64,000 bases of DNA from contig DUZX01000006.1 of NCBI GenBank assembly GCA_013349325.1, forward strand, positions 1 to 64,000. The letters run 5' to 3'. The position numbers were made by a program, and so were the translations under genes. The stretch is from Desulfuromonadales bacterium (GTDB lineage: Bacteria > Desulfobacterota > Desulfuromonadia > Geobacterales > Pseudopelobacteraceae). Under the pieces are notes generated by a model. That model worked only from the letters and a program-made list of their open reading frames with translations. It did no database searches and had not been told where the DNA came from. This document shows, one piece after another, positions 43,882 to 53,402 of the stretch (the stretch's first letter is position 1; every line of letters begins with the position of its first letter).

Positions 43882-46076
43882 AGCTGTTTCGCCACCCGCT
43901 TCAGCATGATCGAGTTCAGTACGACTGATACCGATGAAAAGGCCATCGCCAGGCCGGCGTACTCCGGTTTGAGGACCAGGCCGTAGCGCGAGAAGAGCCC
44001 GGCTGCCAGCGGAATGCCGAGGATGTTGTAGAAGAGTGCCCAAAAGAGGTTCTGTTTGACCTTCGCCAGGGTGGCGCGACCGATTTTGATTGCCCGCACG
44101 GCGTCGCGCAGGTCATCCCGCATCAGAACAATATCACCCGCCTCTTTGGCGATATCAGTGCCGCCGCCGATGGCGATACCGATCTCGGCCTGTGCCAGTG
44201 CCGGAGCGTCGTTGATGCCGTCGCCGACCATGCCGACGACCATGCCGCGTCCCTGATACTCCTTGACGATATCCTGTTTGCGTCCCGGCAGCACTTCGGC
44301 CTCGAATGAGTCCACCCCCACCTGACGGGCTACAATGGCCGCAACATCGCTGTGGTCACCGGTTATCATGCAGGTGCGGATACCCATGCACTTCAGTTCT
44401 TCCACCGCTCTTGCCGAGCCGGGCTTGAGCATATCGGCGAAAGCGGCCACCCCCACCAGCGCATTTCCGGCGGCCACGTACACCAGCGACTTGCCGGCGG
44501 CGGTTAATTCGGCCGCTTTGCGGGCCAGCGGCGTCAGGACTATACCGCTCTCCTCCATCAAACGATCGTTGCCCACCAACAGGCGAGCGCCGCTGTACGA
44601 GCAGCTGATGCCGTAGCCGCCGCGCTCTTCAAAATCGCTCATCTCACCCGGCTGAATGTCGGCCTCACGGGCTGCCGTCACGGCGGCCTGTGCCAACGGG
44701 TGCGTCGAGTGCGCCTCGGCGGTTGCCAGGCATTCCAGCAACCGGTCAGGATCAACACTGCGGCTGACCGGGACGAGATCCGTCATCTCAGGCCTGCCTC
44801 TGGTCAGGGTGCCGGTCTTATCCAGCAGCAGGACCTGGATCTGCGAAATGATCTCCAGGGCCGAGCCTTTCCTGACCAGAATGCCGCGCCCGAGAGCGAT
44901 GCCGCTGCCGACCATGATGGCGGTGGGGGTTGCCAATCCCATGGCGCAGGGGCAGGCGATGACGATGACGGTAACGGCAAAGCGGAAAGCGGTCAGAAAA
45001 TCGCTGGCCAGCAGGTTGTACCAGACCATAAAAGTGCCGGCCGACAGCAGCAGCACGACCGGTACGAACCAGGCCGACACGGCATCAGCGAAGCGCTGAA
45101 TGGGGGCTTTGTCCCCCTGGGCCTCACGTACCATTTTGACGATCTGCGACAACAGCGTATCGGCACCGATACGGGTGGCCCGAATCCGCATGACCCCATT
45201 GACGCTGACGGTTGCTCCGCTGACCTGTTGCCCCACCTCTTTCAGCACCGGTATCGCTTCGCCGGTCACCATACTTTCATCGACTGCACCGCCGCCGTGA
45301 ACGACTTCACCATCAACCGGAATCGTATCGCCGGCCCGCACCAGCACAACATCACCAATGCGGATAATCGAGGCGGGCACCTCTTTTTCCCCCTCTTCCG
45401 TCACCAGCAGAGCTTTGTCGGCCTGCAGCTGCAGCAGTTTTTTCAGCGCTTCTCCGGCCTTGCCGCGTGCCCGCGCTTCGAGGTATTTACCGAGGCGGAT
45501 AAAGGCGATCAGCATGGCCGATGTTTCAAAGAAGACCATGCGCTGTGGGCCGAGCAGGCCGAAGTAGGCGGCCAGCGAATAAAAATAGGCTGCCGAGGTT
45601 CCGAGCGCCACGAGTACATCCATGTTGGCACTGCGGTTTTTAAGGGAGCTCCAGGCGCCGCGATAAAAAATCAAACCGGCTGAAAACTGGACGGCGGTTG
45701 CCAGCAGCAGGTTGAGCTGCATCACGGCCCGGTTACTGTGAATCCCCATGGTGAACATGATCGGCAACGAGGCCGCCAGCGCAAAGAGAAACCAGTCGCG
45801 CTGACTCTGTAGACTGTCTTCAATGGCCTGCTCGCTTTCACTCAACTCAACCGGCGTGTAGCCGGCAGCGTTGACAGTGTCGAAAATATCGGTCGGGGAG
45901 AGCTGGTCGGGATCGTAGCGCACAAAAGCGGTTTCTGAGGCCAGATTGACGATGGCAAGTGAGATTGCGGAGGATTCCAGCAGTTTTTTTTCAAGCCTGG
46001 CGACGCAGGAAGCGCAGTGCAGGCCGCGTACCCCAAAACTCAGTTCTCCGGTTTGAGGGTCAGGTGATGTATTCAT
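43878..46076 (-). CDS. copA: Copper-translocating P-type ATPase
   Basis: 732 aa. Exports Cu(I) from the cytoplasm. One N-terminal heavy-metal domain with LHCASC. Eight membrane helices are expected. TGEAIPV lies in the actuator domain, the metal-site motif is IACPCAMGLATP, the phosphorylation site is LLDKTGTLT, with the STHPLAQA histidine and the hinge MVGDGINDAPALA. One metal-binding domain rather than two is common. It is the last gene of a UPF0158-permease-copA run (gap of 6 nt to the permease gene). No copper regulator is adjacent. Confidence 0.95.
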   Translation of the reverse strand: MNTSPDPQTGELSFGVRGLHCASCVARLEKKLLESSAISLAIVNLASETAFVRYDPDQLSPTDIFDTVNAAGYTPVELSESEQAIEDSLQSQRDWFLFALAASLPIMFTMGIHSNRAVMQLNLLLATAVQFSAGLIFYRGAWSSLKNRSANMDVLVALGTSAAYFYSLAAYFGLLGPQRMVFFETSAMLIAFIRLGKYLEARARGKAGEALKKLLQLQADKALLVTEEGEKEVPASIIRIGDVVLVRAGDTIPVDGEVVHGGGAVDESMVTGEAIPVLKEVGQQVSGATVSVNGVMRIRATRIGADTLLSQIVKMVREAQGDKAPIQRFADAVSAWFVPVVLLLSAGTFMVWYNLLASDFLTAFRFAVTVIVIACPCAMGLATPTAIMVGSGIALGRGILVRKGSALEIISQIQVLLLDKTGTLTRGRPEMTDLVPVSRSVDPDRLLECLATAEAHSTHPLAQAAVTAAREADIQPGEMSDFEERGGYGISCSYSGARLLVGNDRLMEESGIVLTPLARKAAELTAAGKSLVYVAAGNALVGVAAFADMLKPGSARAVEELKCMGIRTCMITGDHSDVAAIVARQVGVDSFEAEVLPGRKQDIVKEYQGRGMVVGMVGDGINDAPALAQAEIGIAIGGGTDIAKEAGDIVLMRDDLRDAVRAIKIGRATLAKVKQNLFWALFYNILGIPLAAGLFSRYGLVLKPEYAGLAMAFSSVSVVLNSIMLKRVAKQL

Positions 46077-46082
46077 CGTTGG

Positions 46083-47138
46083 TTACGTCCTTTTGAAATC
46101 GCCATGCAAAAAATGCCCCCAGGTGATTTTGATGGCGGATGCGATCGGCAGTGCCAGCAGAATACCCCAGAAGCCGAGGGTTTCTCCCAGCGCCATGACC
46201 ATGATGATCGTAACCAGCGGATTCAGGTTCATCGCCTCTTTAAACACCAGCGGCTTGATCAGATACCCTTCCACAAAATAGATCACGGCAAACGCAATAC
46301 CGACCTGACTGAGCGCAGCCAGTGTCTGAAACTTGAACCAGGCGAAGAAGAGCGCCGGCAGGGTCGCAATCAACACGCCGATGAAAGGGAGAATCGAGGC
46401 TGCGCCTGCAAAGACGCCGCAAAAAATGGGGTGCGGTATGCCCAGAGTGAACAGCGCTGCTGTTGACAGCAGGGCAACAATCAAAGAGACGGCCACCTGG
46501 CCGCGCAGATACCCGCCAATGCTGCTGTTGACCTCATGTCCGATGTCAACGATCTGGGAACGGCGATGTGCAGGCAGCCATGAGACGGTCGTTTCGATAA
46601 CGGTCTGTTTGTAGAACAGCATGAAAAACACCAGAATCGGTGACAGGACGATGTTGAAAAGATTAAAAAACATGCGTGTGCCGAAACTGTAGGCCCACGA
46701 ACCGGCATTTTCAGCGGCGCTGTTCAGATTGCCGGAGGCTTTGTCGATCAGCCACTGGATCTCGGTTGATCCGTAACGGTCAGGCAGGCGTCCCTTCGTT
46801 TCCAGCGCGATCTGCTTGATTTTTTCGATGTAGAGCGGCAGATCGCGGACAAAAGCGTTCCAATTGATGGTAATGGCCGGTACGATGAAGGTCACAAAAA
46901 AAACGGTCAGTACGGCCAGCGCAACGTACAGGAGTCCCAGTGCATAGATACGTTTCAGTCCCTTGCGTTCGGCCAGCACGATTAACGGGTCCAGCAGGTA
47001 CGCGATGATCCAGGAGAGCAGGAAGCAGGATATGGTGTGTTGCAGTGCATAACCTGCTACGGCCAGCAGGCAGAACAGCAGAATCGTGGTGATAAATCTG
47101 GCGTAGTCCGTGCGAGGTGCATGGTGCGTTTGATGCAT
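46083..47138 (-). CDS. AI-2E family (PerM-like) transporter
   Basis: 351 aa, seven to eight membrane helices. Family signatures are HTISCFLLSWIIAYLLDPLI near the N-terminus and the pair LGIPHPIFCGVFAGAASILPFIGVLI...LVTIIMVMALGETLGFWGILLALPIA near the C-terminus. Members export varied small molecules or ions; the substrate here is unknown. The start has AGGAG 7 nt upstream. It lies between UPF0158 and copA genes. Confidence 0.92.
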   Translation of the reverse strand: MHQTHHAPRTDYARFITTILLFCLLAVAGYALQHTISCFLLSWIIAYLLDPLIVLAERKGLKRIYALGLLYVALAVLTVFFVTFIVPAITINWNAFVRDLPLYIEKIKQIALETKGRLPDRYGSTEIQWLIDKASGNLNSAAENAGSWAYSFGTRMFFNLFNIVLSPILVFFMLFYKQTVIETTVSWLPAHRRSQIVDIGHEVNSSIGGYLRGQVAVSLIVALLSTAALFTLGIPHPIFCGVFAGAASILPFIGVLIATLPALFFAWFKFQTLAALSQVGIAFAVIYFVEGYLIKPLVFKEAMNLNPLVTIIMVMALGETLGFWGILLALPIASAIKITWGHFLHGDFKRT

Positions 47139-47146
47139 CTCTACTC

Positions 47147-47602
47147 CTAGGGGTGTGTCGGGTCATGCAGGAAGGTATCGGCCGTGAAAAGGTTATTATC
47201 TTCCATCCAGCTTTTCAGTCTGCTTGACAGGAAATTGTCCTTGAATAACATCAGACGTTCTTCTTCGCGCGGATAGAAGGAGAGGATATCCTCTATCTTG
47301 CCGAACGGTTTTCTGCCGGCCATTGATGCGGTGAGAAGGCCCTTTAATTCGGCATCTGCGACCGAGGCCACGAAGCCTGCCAGAATATGCCGTTCAATGC
47401 GGTAGTCAAAGGGTGGTATTTCCAGAAAACGATCCTGGTGCAGATCAAGCTGCTGTCGGACTTCGTTTTCCTCATCTGCGGCAGGAATAAAAAATATCTC
47501 TCCCGTAAAGCGGTCGAGAAAGTAGGCTAGGTGCGCTTCGCCATTGGTAAAGGCAGCCAAAAGGTCTTCCCACGATATTTCTACACGGTGTATCGATGTC
47601 AT
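47147..47602 (-). CDS. UPF0158 family protein
   Basis: 151 aa. Cytoplasmic protein of unknown function. Family-type sequence: ISWEDLLAAFTNGEAHLAYFLDRFTGEIFFIPA, RFLEIPPFDYRIERHILAGFV, GRKPFGKIEDILSFYPREEERLMLFKDNF. The start at 47602 follows AGGAG; the longer frame to 47629 is not supported. First gene of a three-gene minus-strand run. Confidence 0.88.
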   Translation of the reverse strand: MTSIHRVEISWEDLLAAFTNGEAHLAYFLDRFTGEIFFIPAADEENEVRQQLDLHQDRFLEIPPFDYRIERHILAGFVASVADAELKGLLTASMAGRKPFGKIEDILSFYPREEERLMLFKDNFLSSRLKSWMEDNNLFTADTFLHDPTHP

Positions 47603-47674
47603 AACTCGCTCCTGATTGATAATCGGCATTCTTCTTGTTGACTTTTACATATCACTGACTGCACAATTTGCGCC

Positions 47675-48412
47675 ATGCGAGCCATTTTTTTAGCTGATGC
47701 CCACCTGGCATCGCCCAACGATGACAATTACCGGCATGTACTCAACTTTCTCCATGAACTTGAGGGAAAGGTCGATGCCCTCTACATAATGGGGGATCTG
47801 TTTGATTTCTGGCTCGGCTTCCCGTCTCATCCGTTCCGACAGTTTGATCCCGTTCTGGATGCCCTGGAGCGGCTGGTTAGCCATGGATGCCGACTGATCT
47901 ACTTTGAAGGTAATCACGATTTCCATCTCGGCCCGCTCTTTTCCGAGCGGCTCCAGGCCGAGATTCATAGCGACCCCGCCATCGTTACGGTGCAGGGAAA
48001 ACGACTGTTTCTCTGCCACGGTGACCAGATCAACCAGCATGACCACGCCTATCATCTGCTCCGTTATCTGCTGCGCACCGGTCTGGTTGCTGCTGCTGTC
48101 CGGCATCTGCCGACATCGTGGGCACTCAGGATAAAAACCAGGCTGCAGCGACACAGCCAGGCCAGCTATCAGCAAAAAACGGCCCGCTGGGATTACCGGC
48201 AGATTATCCTCGATTTTTCCGCTTCAGAGCAGTGCCGGGGGTGCGACGGACTGGTAACCGGTCACTTCCATATCGCTTTTCAAGAAAACGTCAACCATGC
48301 CGGTTTTACGGTGCTCTCGTTGGGCGACTGGATGGGGCAGCTCACCTACGGCGAAATGCTGGATGGCGAATTACGCTTGAAGAGCTACAAGCCTCCCGAA
48401 ACCCCGAATTAG
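47675..48412 (+). CDS. lpxH: UDP-2,3-diacylglucosamine diphosphatase
   Basis: 245 aa. Cleaves UDP-2,3-diacylglucosamine to lipid X in lipid A synthesis, on the cytoplasmic side of the inner membrane. Calcineurin-type metal motifs: FLADAHL, MGDLFDFW, EGNHDFHLG, LCHGDQIN and VTGHFHI. The ATG at 47675 lies in a divergent gap with UPF0158. The stop overlaps that of the convergent transpeptidase gene. Alternative: another calcineurin-like phosphoesterase, but FDFWLGFP-like residues and the long helical insert favour LpxH. Confidence 0.9.
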   Translation: MRAIFLADAHLASPNDDNYRHVLNFLHELEGKVDALYIMGDLFDFWLGFPSHPFRQFDPVLDALERLVSHGCRLIYFEGNHDFHLGPLFSERLQAEIHSDPAIVTVQGKRLFLCHGDQINQHDHAYHLLRYLLRTGLVAAAVRHLPTSWALRIKTRLQRHSQASYQQKTARWDYRQIILDFSASEQCRGCDGLVTGHFHIAFQENVNHAGFTVLSLGDWMGQLTYGEMLDGELRLKSYKPPETPN

Positions 48413-49794
48413 TGTTTAAAAAACTCCTCCAGAGCCTGTTCTCCCACCTGTGAAGCCTTGACGCGCCATTTGTCCGGATTGATCACCAGAGCTACCAGCG
48501 CGATACGCGGACTGTTGATCGGCGCGAAGGCTGCAAACCAGGAGTAATGGCCTTTAGGATCAGTACCGTTGATCGAGCCGGTTTTGGCGGCAATCGGGAC
48601 GTTGATCAGCGGCCGTCCGCGACGATCATGAAATGCTTTGCGCGATGTCCCGGTTAAAACCGTGCTTGAAAGCATGCGGGTCAGGGAGGCCGCTGTTTCA
48701 GGTGTCACCAGTCGACGCAGTTCGCGCGGAGTAAACAGGTCTCCCTGAACACCCTTGTCATCTGCGATGCTGCTGGTCAAGCCGGGAGCCATCATTTTAC
48801 CACCGTTGGCAATCGCCGACATGATAACAGCGGCGTGCAGTGGTGATATTTTAACATCATGATTCAATCCGGCTCCCATCAGCATCAGGCCATGATCGCT
48901 GGTCGGTTCAGCCGCCTGGCTGGCCTTGACCGGTACGCCGGGCAGAAGTTCCTGATTGAAGCCGAAGCGGGAAACGGATTCCATGACCGATTTTTTTCCG
49001 GCAATTTCGGAAGCCATGCGGCCGTAGACCGGATTGATCGATTTGCCCAGAGCGTAGGTGACATCCAGGCGATTATTTTTGCCGCGCGGGCTGATTTCCC
49101 AGTAGCGCGGGTTTTCCGAATAGGAGTTGCCGCGAAACTCTACCACGGATTCCGGAGTGATTTTGCGGCTCTCCAAGGCGGCTGAGGCTGTGATGATTTT
49201 GAACAGGGAGGCCATCGGATATAAACCGTACATTGAGGTACGCGACCATTCGTTATCCCGTGCCGAGTAGGAGGTCATCCCCAGGATACGTCCCGTAGCG
49301 GGCTCGATGGCGACGAACACCCCATACGGCACCTTGTTCCGCTCCAGATAGTCATGAACCCGCTTCTGAAGCCCCCCCATGATGGTGTACGTCAGCTGTC
49401 GACCATCAGAGGTACGCGCCATCAGGCTGTCCCCCTGCATTTCAGCGGTTTCAAGCAAGCTGCCAGCTATTGTAAAGCTGCTGAGTGCGGCAGGTGGCTT
49501 GGGAGGGTCAGGCTGCTTAGGCTGCTGTGTTCGCTGGCTGTCGCTTCCGGAACGAAGGCTGGTATAGACACCGGTGACATAGCTGACAACAGGCCTGTAG
49601 AGGGGAAATATGCCCAGAATAACAGCCAGGCCGAGCAGTGTCAGTTTCAGGTTATAGAGACGTTTCCCGGAAGGGAGCAGACGCAGACGACCCGAAACGC
49701 GTGTCGACTTGATGCGCCGATTGCTGAATCCGATACCTGAGGGGGTGAAGCCGGTAAAAGGTTTTTTACGAGAAAGGTGTTTGAGATCCTGCAT
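48409..49794 (-). CDS. Penicillin-binding transpeptidase (class B-like)
   Basis: 461 aa. One transmembrane segment near residues 50-75 (LKLTLLGLAVILGIFPLYRPVVSYV), then a periplasmic transpeptidase domain with the serine motif SLFK (MASLFKIITAS), SIN (LGKSINPVYG) and KTGS (AAKTGSING). It lacks the large dimerisation domain of FtsI/PBP2, so the precise role is open: a D,D-transpeptidase or an elongation/division accessory protein. The start at 49794 is an ATG after GGAG. A near-consensus promoter lies upstream. No division gene is adjacent. Confidence 0.88.
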   Translation of the reverse strand: MQDLKHLSRKKPFTGFTPSGIGFSNRRIKSTRVSGRLRLLPSGKRLYNLKLTLLGLAVILGIFPLYRPVVSYVTGVYTSLRSGSDSQRTQQPKQPDPPKPPAALSSFTIAGSLLETAEMQGDSLMARTSDGRQLTYTIMGGLQKRVHDYLERNKVPYGVFVAIEPATGRILGMTSYSARDNEWSRTSMYGLYPMASLFKIITASAALESRKITPESVVEFRGNSYSENPRYWEISPRGKNNRLDVTYALGKSINPVYGRMASEIAGKKSVMESVSRFGFNQELLPGVPVKASQAAEPTSDHGLMLMGAGLNHDVKISPLHAAVIMSAIANGGKMMAPGLTSSIADDKGVQGDLFTPRELRRLVTPETAASLTRMLSSTVLTGTSRKAFHDRRGRPLINVPIAAKTGSINGTDPKGHYSWFAAFAPINSPRIALVALVINPDKWRVKASQVGEQALEEFFKH

Positions 49795-49822
49795 GGTACT
49801 CCGGGTACTGAAAAATGTGTGC

Positions 49823-49852
49823 ACTATACCGTCAAGCGACAGCTGTTGTCAA
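49823..49852 (-). promoter_or_regulatory. Sigma-70 type promoter of the transpeptidase gene
   Basis: On the minus strand TTGACA (49852-49847) and TATAGT (49828-49823) are separated by 18 nt and lie 29 nt upstream of the chosen ATG. Confidence 0.7.
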
Positions 49853-49926
49853 TCAACGGCCACGACGCGTGCAGCAGGTATATCCGCTCACAGGATGGTC
49901 GAGAGGGGAAAAAAAGAAGGCCTCTG

Positions 49927-50955
49927 TCAGAAGGTGTTAATTCTGTGGATGAAGGAAATCAGCAGTCCGTAATGGTGGTGATCAAAAAGCATGGAAATTC
50001 GCGGTAGCGCGGCCAGGTCCGGTTCGTCAACCTCTTCAGGGAACGCACTGCAACAGCGAATCAGGTCACCCGATTTGATAAGCTCAGGGAATTCCTCGCT
50101 GAGAGTTGCAATCTGTTCGGCGGAAAGTACTTTGTTGAGGCGAATTACCAGCCGGTTTTCGATGAAGCGCAGCGAGTGATACGTGCGATAAAACGTACTG
50201 ATTATGTCGAGGGCTTCCTGTTCGCAGGTGGTGATCGTGAAGAGCGAAAAGTCTTCACCGGAGATAAAACTATTGACGAGCAGACTCTCCTTGATAAAGG
50301 AGAGAAACTTTTTCCAATAGCCATTCCGGTCATCCATCAGGATCAGCGGCTTGGGCGAAGTTTTGCCGGTCTGAACGAGAGTAAAAACCTCCATGGCCTC
50401 GTCCAGCGTACCGAATCCTCCCGGAAAGACCACAACGGCATCAGCCTCTTTGACAAAAGCGACCTTGCGGTTGAAAAAATACTTGTACGTCACCAGGCGC
50501 GGGTTGCGGTACATGACCGGATTGGGCTTCTGTTCGAAGGGGAGCCGGATATTGACGGCAAATGAATTTTCGCTGCCTGCACCCTCATTGCCGGCCTGCA
50601 TGATACCGGGGCCACCGCCGGTGATAACCATATAGCCGTGTTCGGCCAGGCTGCGACTGAGTCTTACACAGGTCTGATAACTTTCATTCTGCTGTTCCGT
50701 GCGGGCGGAGCCGAATATGGTAACTTTTTTCCGGTTACGGTAGGGGCCAAAGACTCTCGCAGTGTAGCGCATTTCGCGCAGCGTGCGGTTGATCAGCTTC
50801 AGGTCGGCCAGATAGTCGACGTTCTGTCCGATTTTCAGAGATGAAATAATCATCTCTTTGATGACCGCCGGATGATGTATCCCGCCCGTTTCGGCCATGA
50901 GTCTGTCGATGAGCTGGTCGATCTGTCGGTTACTTTCCGAAAAACTCAATTCCAT
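49927..50955 (-). CDS. LOG-family protein (lysine decarboxylase-like fold)
   Basis: 342 aa. Rossmann-like nucleotide hydrolase of the LOG type. Signature motifs: VTIFGSAR, GYMVITGGGPGIMQAGNEGA and PGGFGTLDEAMEV. Family members remove ribose 5-phosphate from nucleoside monophosphates (cytokinin-type or nucleotide salvage). The C-terminal about 120 residues are an extension beyond the core domain (FIENRLVIRLNKVLS...). The start at 50955 is an ATG; the frame opens further to 51165 but would overlap the divergent mglB promoter region. Confidence 0.88.
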   Translation of the reverse strand: MELSFSESNRQIDQLIDRLMAETGGIHHPAVIKEMIISSLKIGQNVDYLADLKLINRTLREMRYTARVFGPYRNRKKVTIFGSARTEQQNESYQTCVRLSRSLAEHGYMVITGGGPGIMQAGNEGAGSENSFAVNIRLPFEQKPNPVMYRNPRLVTYKYFFNRKVAFVKEADAVVVFPGGFGTLDEAMEVFTLVQTGKTSPKPLILMDDRNGYWKKFLSFIKESLLVNSFISGEDFSLFTITTCEQEALDIISTFYRTYHSLRFIENRLVIRLNKVLSAEQIATLSEEFPELIKSGDLIRCCSAFPEEVDEPDLAALPRISMLFDHHHYGLLISFIHRINTF

Positions 50956-51054
50956 ATCAAAAGCCTTTTTTTGAGTGTGAGCTGCGGGCGTTACGGTATC
51001 ACAGCCGCTTGCGTAAAGCAAACGGCTGATAGCGCGGCCTGCCATCGAATACAC

Positions 51055-51083
51055 TTGAAACCGACGGGTCGTTTTGCTATAAG
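51055..51083 (+). promoter_or_regulatory. Sigma-70 type promoter of mglB-mglA
   Basis: TTGAAA (51055-51060), 17-nt spacer, TATAAG (51078-51083), about 70 nt upstream of the mglB ATG. Confidence 0.65.
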
Positions 51084-51152
51084 ATACTGCTGTTTTAATC
51101 TGATCATGTATGGGCGGTGGTTCCATACAGCCGACCGGCAAGGAGATATCAC

Positions 51153-51644
51153 ATGTCCAATCCACAGATGGTCATGTATGATGAAGAGTTCCAGGAGATT
51201 AATGAGGTTATCGGTCGGCTGCTGAAGGAAGCCAATGCCAAGGTGATTTTCCTGGTTGACAAGAACGGCCAGCTTATCTCGGGCGTTGGTGAAACCGAAC
51301 GTTTCGATACGACGTCTCTGGCTTCCCTGACGGCCGGTAATATCGCTGCAACCGGTGGCCTCGCCAAGCTGATCGGTGAAAAAGAGTTTTCAATCCTCTT
51401 TCATGAGGGGGAAAAAGACAATCTGCATATCTCCATAGTTGGCGGCAGAGTGATCCTGGTGGTGCTGTTTGACAACCGGTCATCGCTGGGGCTGGTCCGC
51501 CTGCGGGTTAAAAAGTCATCTGATGAGCTGTCGGCTATTTTTTCAGGGTTGATGAAAAAAGCTGAAGAGCGGGAAAAGCGCGGCACGTCCGATTTCCCTT
51601 TTGCCGAGATAACCGATGACGATATAGATAACCTGTTCAGTTAA
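51153..51644 (+). CDS. mglB: MglB-like roadblock/LC7 protein
   Basis: 163 aa. Roadblock/LC7 domain: [32 protein letters not shown], then [51 protein letters not shown]. MglB is the GTPase-activating partner of MglA in polarity control. The C-terminal tail is acidic. The start ATG follows AGGAGAT. mglA begins 22 nt downstream. Confidence 0.92.
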   Translation: MSNPQMVMYDEEFQEINEVIGRLLKEANAKVIFLVDKNGQLISGVGETERFDTTSLASLTAGNIAATGGLAKLIGEKEFSILFHEGEKDNLHISIVGGRVILVVLFDNRSSLGLVRLRVKKSSDELSAIFSGLMKKAEEREKRGTSDFPFAEITDDDIDNLFS

Positions 51645-51666
51645 GCGATTACGGAGTAAGCCGAAG

Positions 51667-52254
51667 ATGTCATTCATCAATTATGCTTCCCGCGAAATAA
51701 ATTGCAAAATCGTGTACTACGGGCCCGGGTTGTGCGGAAAAACAACCAATCTCCAGTTCGTCTACCAGAAAACCGCTCCGGAAGCCAGGGGCAAAATGAT
51801 CAGTCTGGCGACGGAAACGGAGCGAACCCTTTTCTTTGATTTCTTACCGCTCTCGCTGGGAGAGATCCGTGGTTTTAAAACCCGTTTTCATCTCTATACC
51901 GTGCCGGGGCAGGTCTTTTATGACGCCTCACGTAAGCTCATTTTAAAAGGGGTTGACGGGGTTGTATTCGTCGCGGATTCACAGGAAGAGCGCATCGACG
52001 CCAATATCGAGTCGCTGGAGAATTTGCGTATCAACCTGAAAGAGCAGGGCTATGACCTGGATAAGCTGCCCTATATCATTCAGTACAACAAACGGGACCT
52101 GCCGGGAGTAATGTCGGTGGATGAATTGCGTCAGGAACTTAACCCGACCAATGTTCCTGAATTCGAGGCCTGTGCGACCAGCGGTGAAGGGGTCTTTGAG
52201 ACGCTCAAATCAGTGGCTAAGCTGATTCTGATTGATCTGAAAAAGGGGAAGTGA
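51667..52254 (+). CDS. mglA: MglA-like small Ras-type GTPase
   Basis: 195 aa. P-loop [10 protein letters not shown], switch region [17 protein letters not shown]3-like YTVPGQV (Pro in place of the Asp of DXXG, as in MglA), and G4 NKRD. MglA/MglB pairs set cell polarity; in the Geobacter group they occur in conserved mglB-mglA pairs. The tRNA-Ser gene follows about 85 nt downstream. Confidence 0.95.
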   Translation: MSFINYASREINCKIVYYGPGLCGKTTNLQFVYQKTAPEARGKMISLATETERTLFFDFLPLSLGEIRGFKTRFHLYTVPGQVFYDASRKLILKGVDGVVFVADSQEERIDANIESLENLRINLKEQGYDLDKLPYIIQYNKRDLPGVMSVDELRQELNPTNVPEFEACATSGEGVFETLKSVAKLILIDLKKGK

Positions 52255-52338
52255 TCAATTTTGCACTTGATTATTCTTCCTGCACATGCTAGTTAACCAA
52301 TCCCGCCTGTAGTAGCGTAAAATTATGATATACCGAAC

Positions 52339-52431
52339 GGAGAGATGGCCGAGTAGGTCGAAGGCGCTCGCCTGCTAAGCGAGTATACTGGGAAACCGGT
52401 ATCGAGGGTTCGAATCCCTCTCTCTCCGCCA
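52339..52431 (+). tRNA. tRNA-Ser (anticodon GCU)
   Basis: The acceptor stem GGAGAGA pairs with TCTCTCC, followed by G and an encoded CCA. The anticodon stem-loop CTCGC-CTGCTAA-GCGAG has anticodon GCT at its centre, decoding AGC/AGU. A long variable arm (TACTGGGAAACCGGTA) and GTTCGAATC T-loop are typical for tRNA-Ser. Length 93 nt. Confidence 0.97.
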
Positions 52432-52451
52432 CTTTTTACCGGTGCATACTA

Positions 52452-52949
52452 TTGATCCCTCAAAAAGTGCCACAAAAATTTCTTGTTCTTGGCACCTGTT
52501 TCCTGATGGTTGCATGTCAGAAAAGCTCACACGAGCCTCCGCCGGTTCTCAAGCCGACGGTGTCCCACGGTACCGTCAAAGAAAAGCAGGTTATCATACC
52601 TGCCGAGGTGGCACGCGAATGGCGGGCGGTCAGAATATCGGTCATCGATAAGGTTCATGCCACTGAAAACGTGTACAGCTTTCCGATCGGCAAAGTTACC
52701 CGCGTTCCCGGTGCAAAACTTTCTCTCTCCGTCGATGCCTTTTTGCCTTCATTTGTCATAGAGGGATCCACGATAACGTCCTCTTCCAACAAGCCCGGCA
52801 ACCCGGGCGTCAAGGTCCGCATTACTGATTCCGATACCGGTCTGCTGGTTTACGCTGGTTGGCTGTTCGTCAATTTTCCCAATACCCACGCCGTTACACA
52901 CCCCAATTACGCCTTTAATTTCGTGGCTCCGGTCGCCGTTTCAAGATAA
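52452..52949 (+). CDS. DUF2155-type lipoprotein
   Basis: 165 aa. Lipobox LMVAC with lipidation at about residue 22, then a Pro-rich linker and one globular domain: VHATENVYSFPIGKVTRVPGAKLSLSVDAFLPSFVIEGSTITSSSNKPGNPGVKV...YAGWLFVNFPNTHAV, which resembles DUF2155. No ATG fits; the start would be the TTG at 52452, only 20 nt after the tRNA. No strong ribosome site is visible. Function unknown. Confidence 0.8.
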   Translation: MIPQKVPQKFLVLGTCFLMVACQKSSHEPPPVLKPTVSHGTVKEKQVIIPAEVAREWRAVRISVIDKVHATENVYSFPIGKVTRVPGAKLSLSVDAFLPSFVIEGSTITSSSNKPGNPGVKVRITDSDTGLLVYAGWLFVNFPNTHAVTHPNYAFNFVAPVAVSR

Positions 52950-52958
52950 ACCGGCACG

Positions 52959-53402
52959 TTAGGTAGGGATCCCCTCACGGGCCAGCTGATCACAGCGTTC
53001 ATTTTCGGCATGTCCGGCATGACCCCGCACCCATTTCCACTGCACACTGTGCTGGCCGGTCAGGGCAAGCAGTTGTTCCCAGAGATCGCGGTTGACGACC
53101 GGCTCCTTTTTGCTGTTAATCCACCCTTTGCGCTGCCACCCTGCAATCCATTCCGTCATACCTTTCACCAGATACTGCGAGTCGGTTGTGATCGTAACGC
53201 GACAGGGGCGGGTCAATGATCGCAGCGCTTCAATAGCAGCGGTCATCTCCATACGGTTATTGGTTGTTTCACGTGCCCCGCCGCTCAACTCTTTCTGACG
53301 GCCGCTGCAGCGCAGAATCGCACCGTAACCCCCCGGTCCCGGATTGCCGCTACAGGCGCCATCACAGAATATTTCAACCTGCTGTTCTTCATGCTTCGCC
53401 AC
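52959..53402 (-). CDS. rnhA: Ribonuclease HI
   Basis: 147 aa. Degrades the RNA strand of RNA-DNA hybrids. Catalytic residues: [18 protein letters not shown] (Asp), [13 protein letters not shown] (Glu), [11 protein letters not shown] (Asp) and [16 protein letters not shown] (Asp). The start is the GTG at 53402, inside the end of the upstream acyltransferase gene (overlap of 14 bp); translation is coupled. Confidence 0.95.
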   Translation of the reverse strand: MAKHEEQQVEIFCDGACSGNPGPGGYGAILRCSGRQKELSGGARETTNNRMEMTAAIEALRSLTRPCRVTITTDSQYLVKGMTEWIAGWQRKGWINSKKEPVVNRDLWEQLLALTGQHSVQWKWVRGHAGHAENERCDQLAREGIPT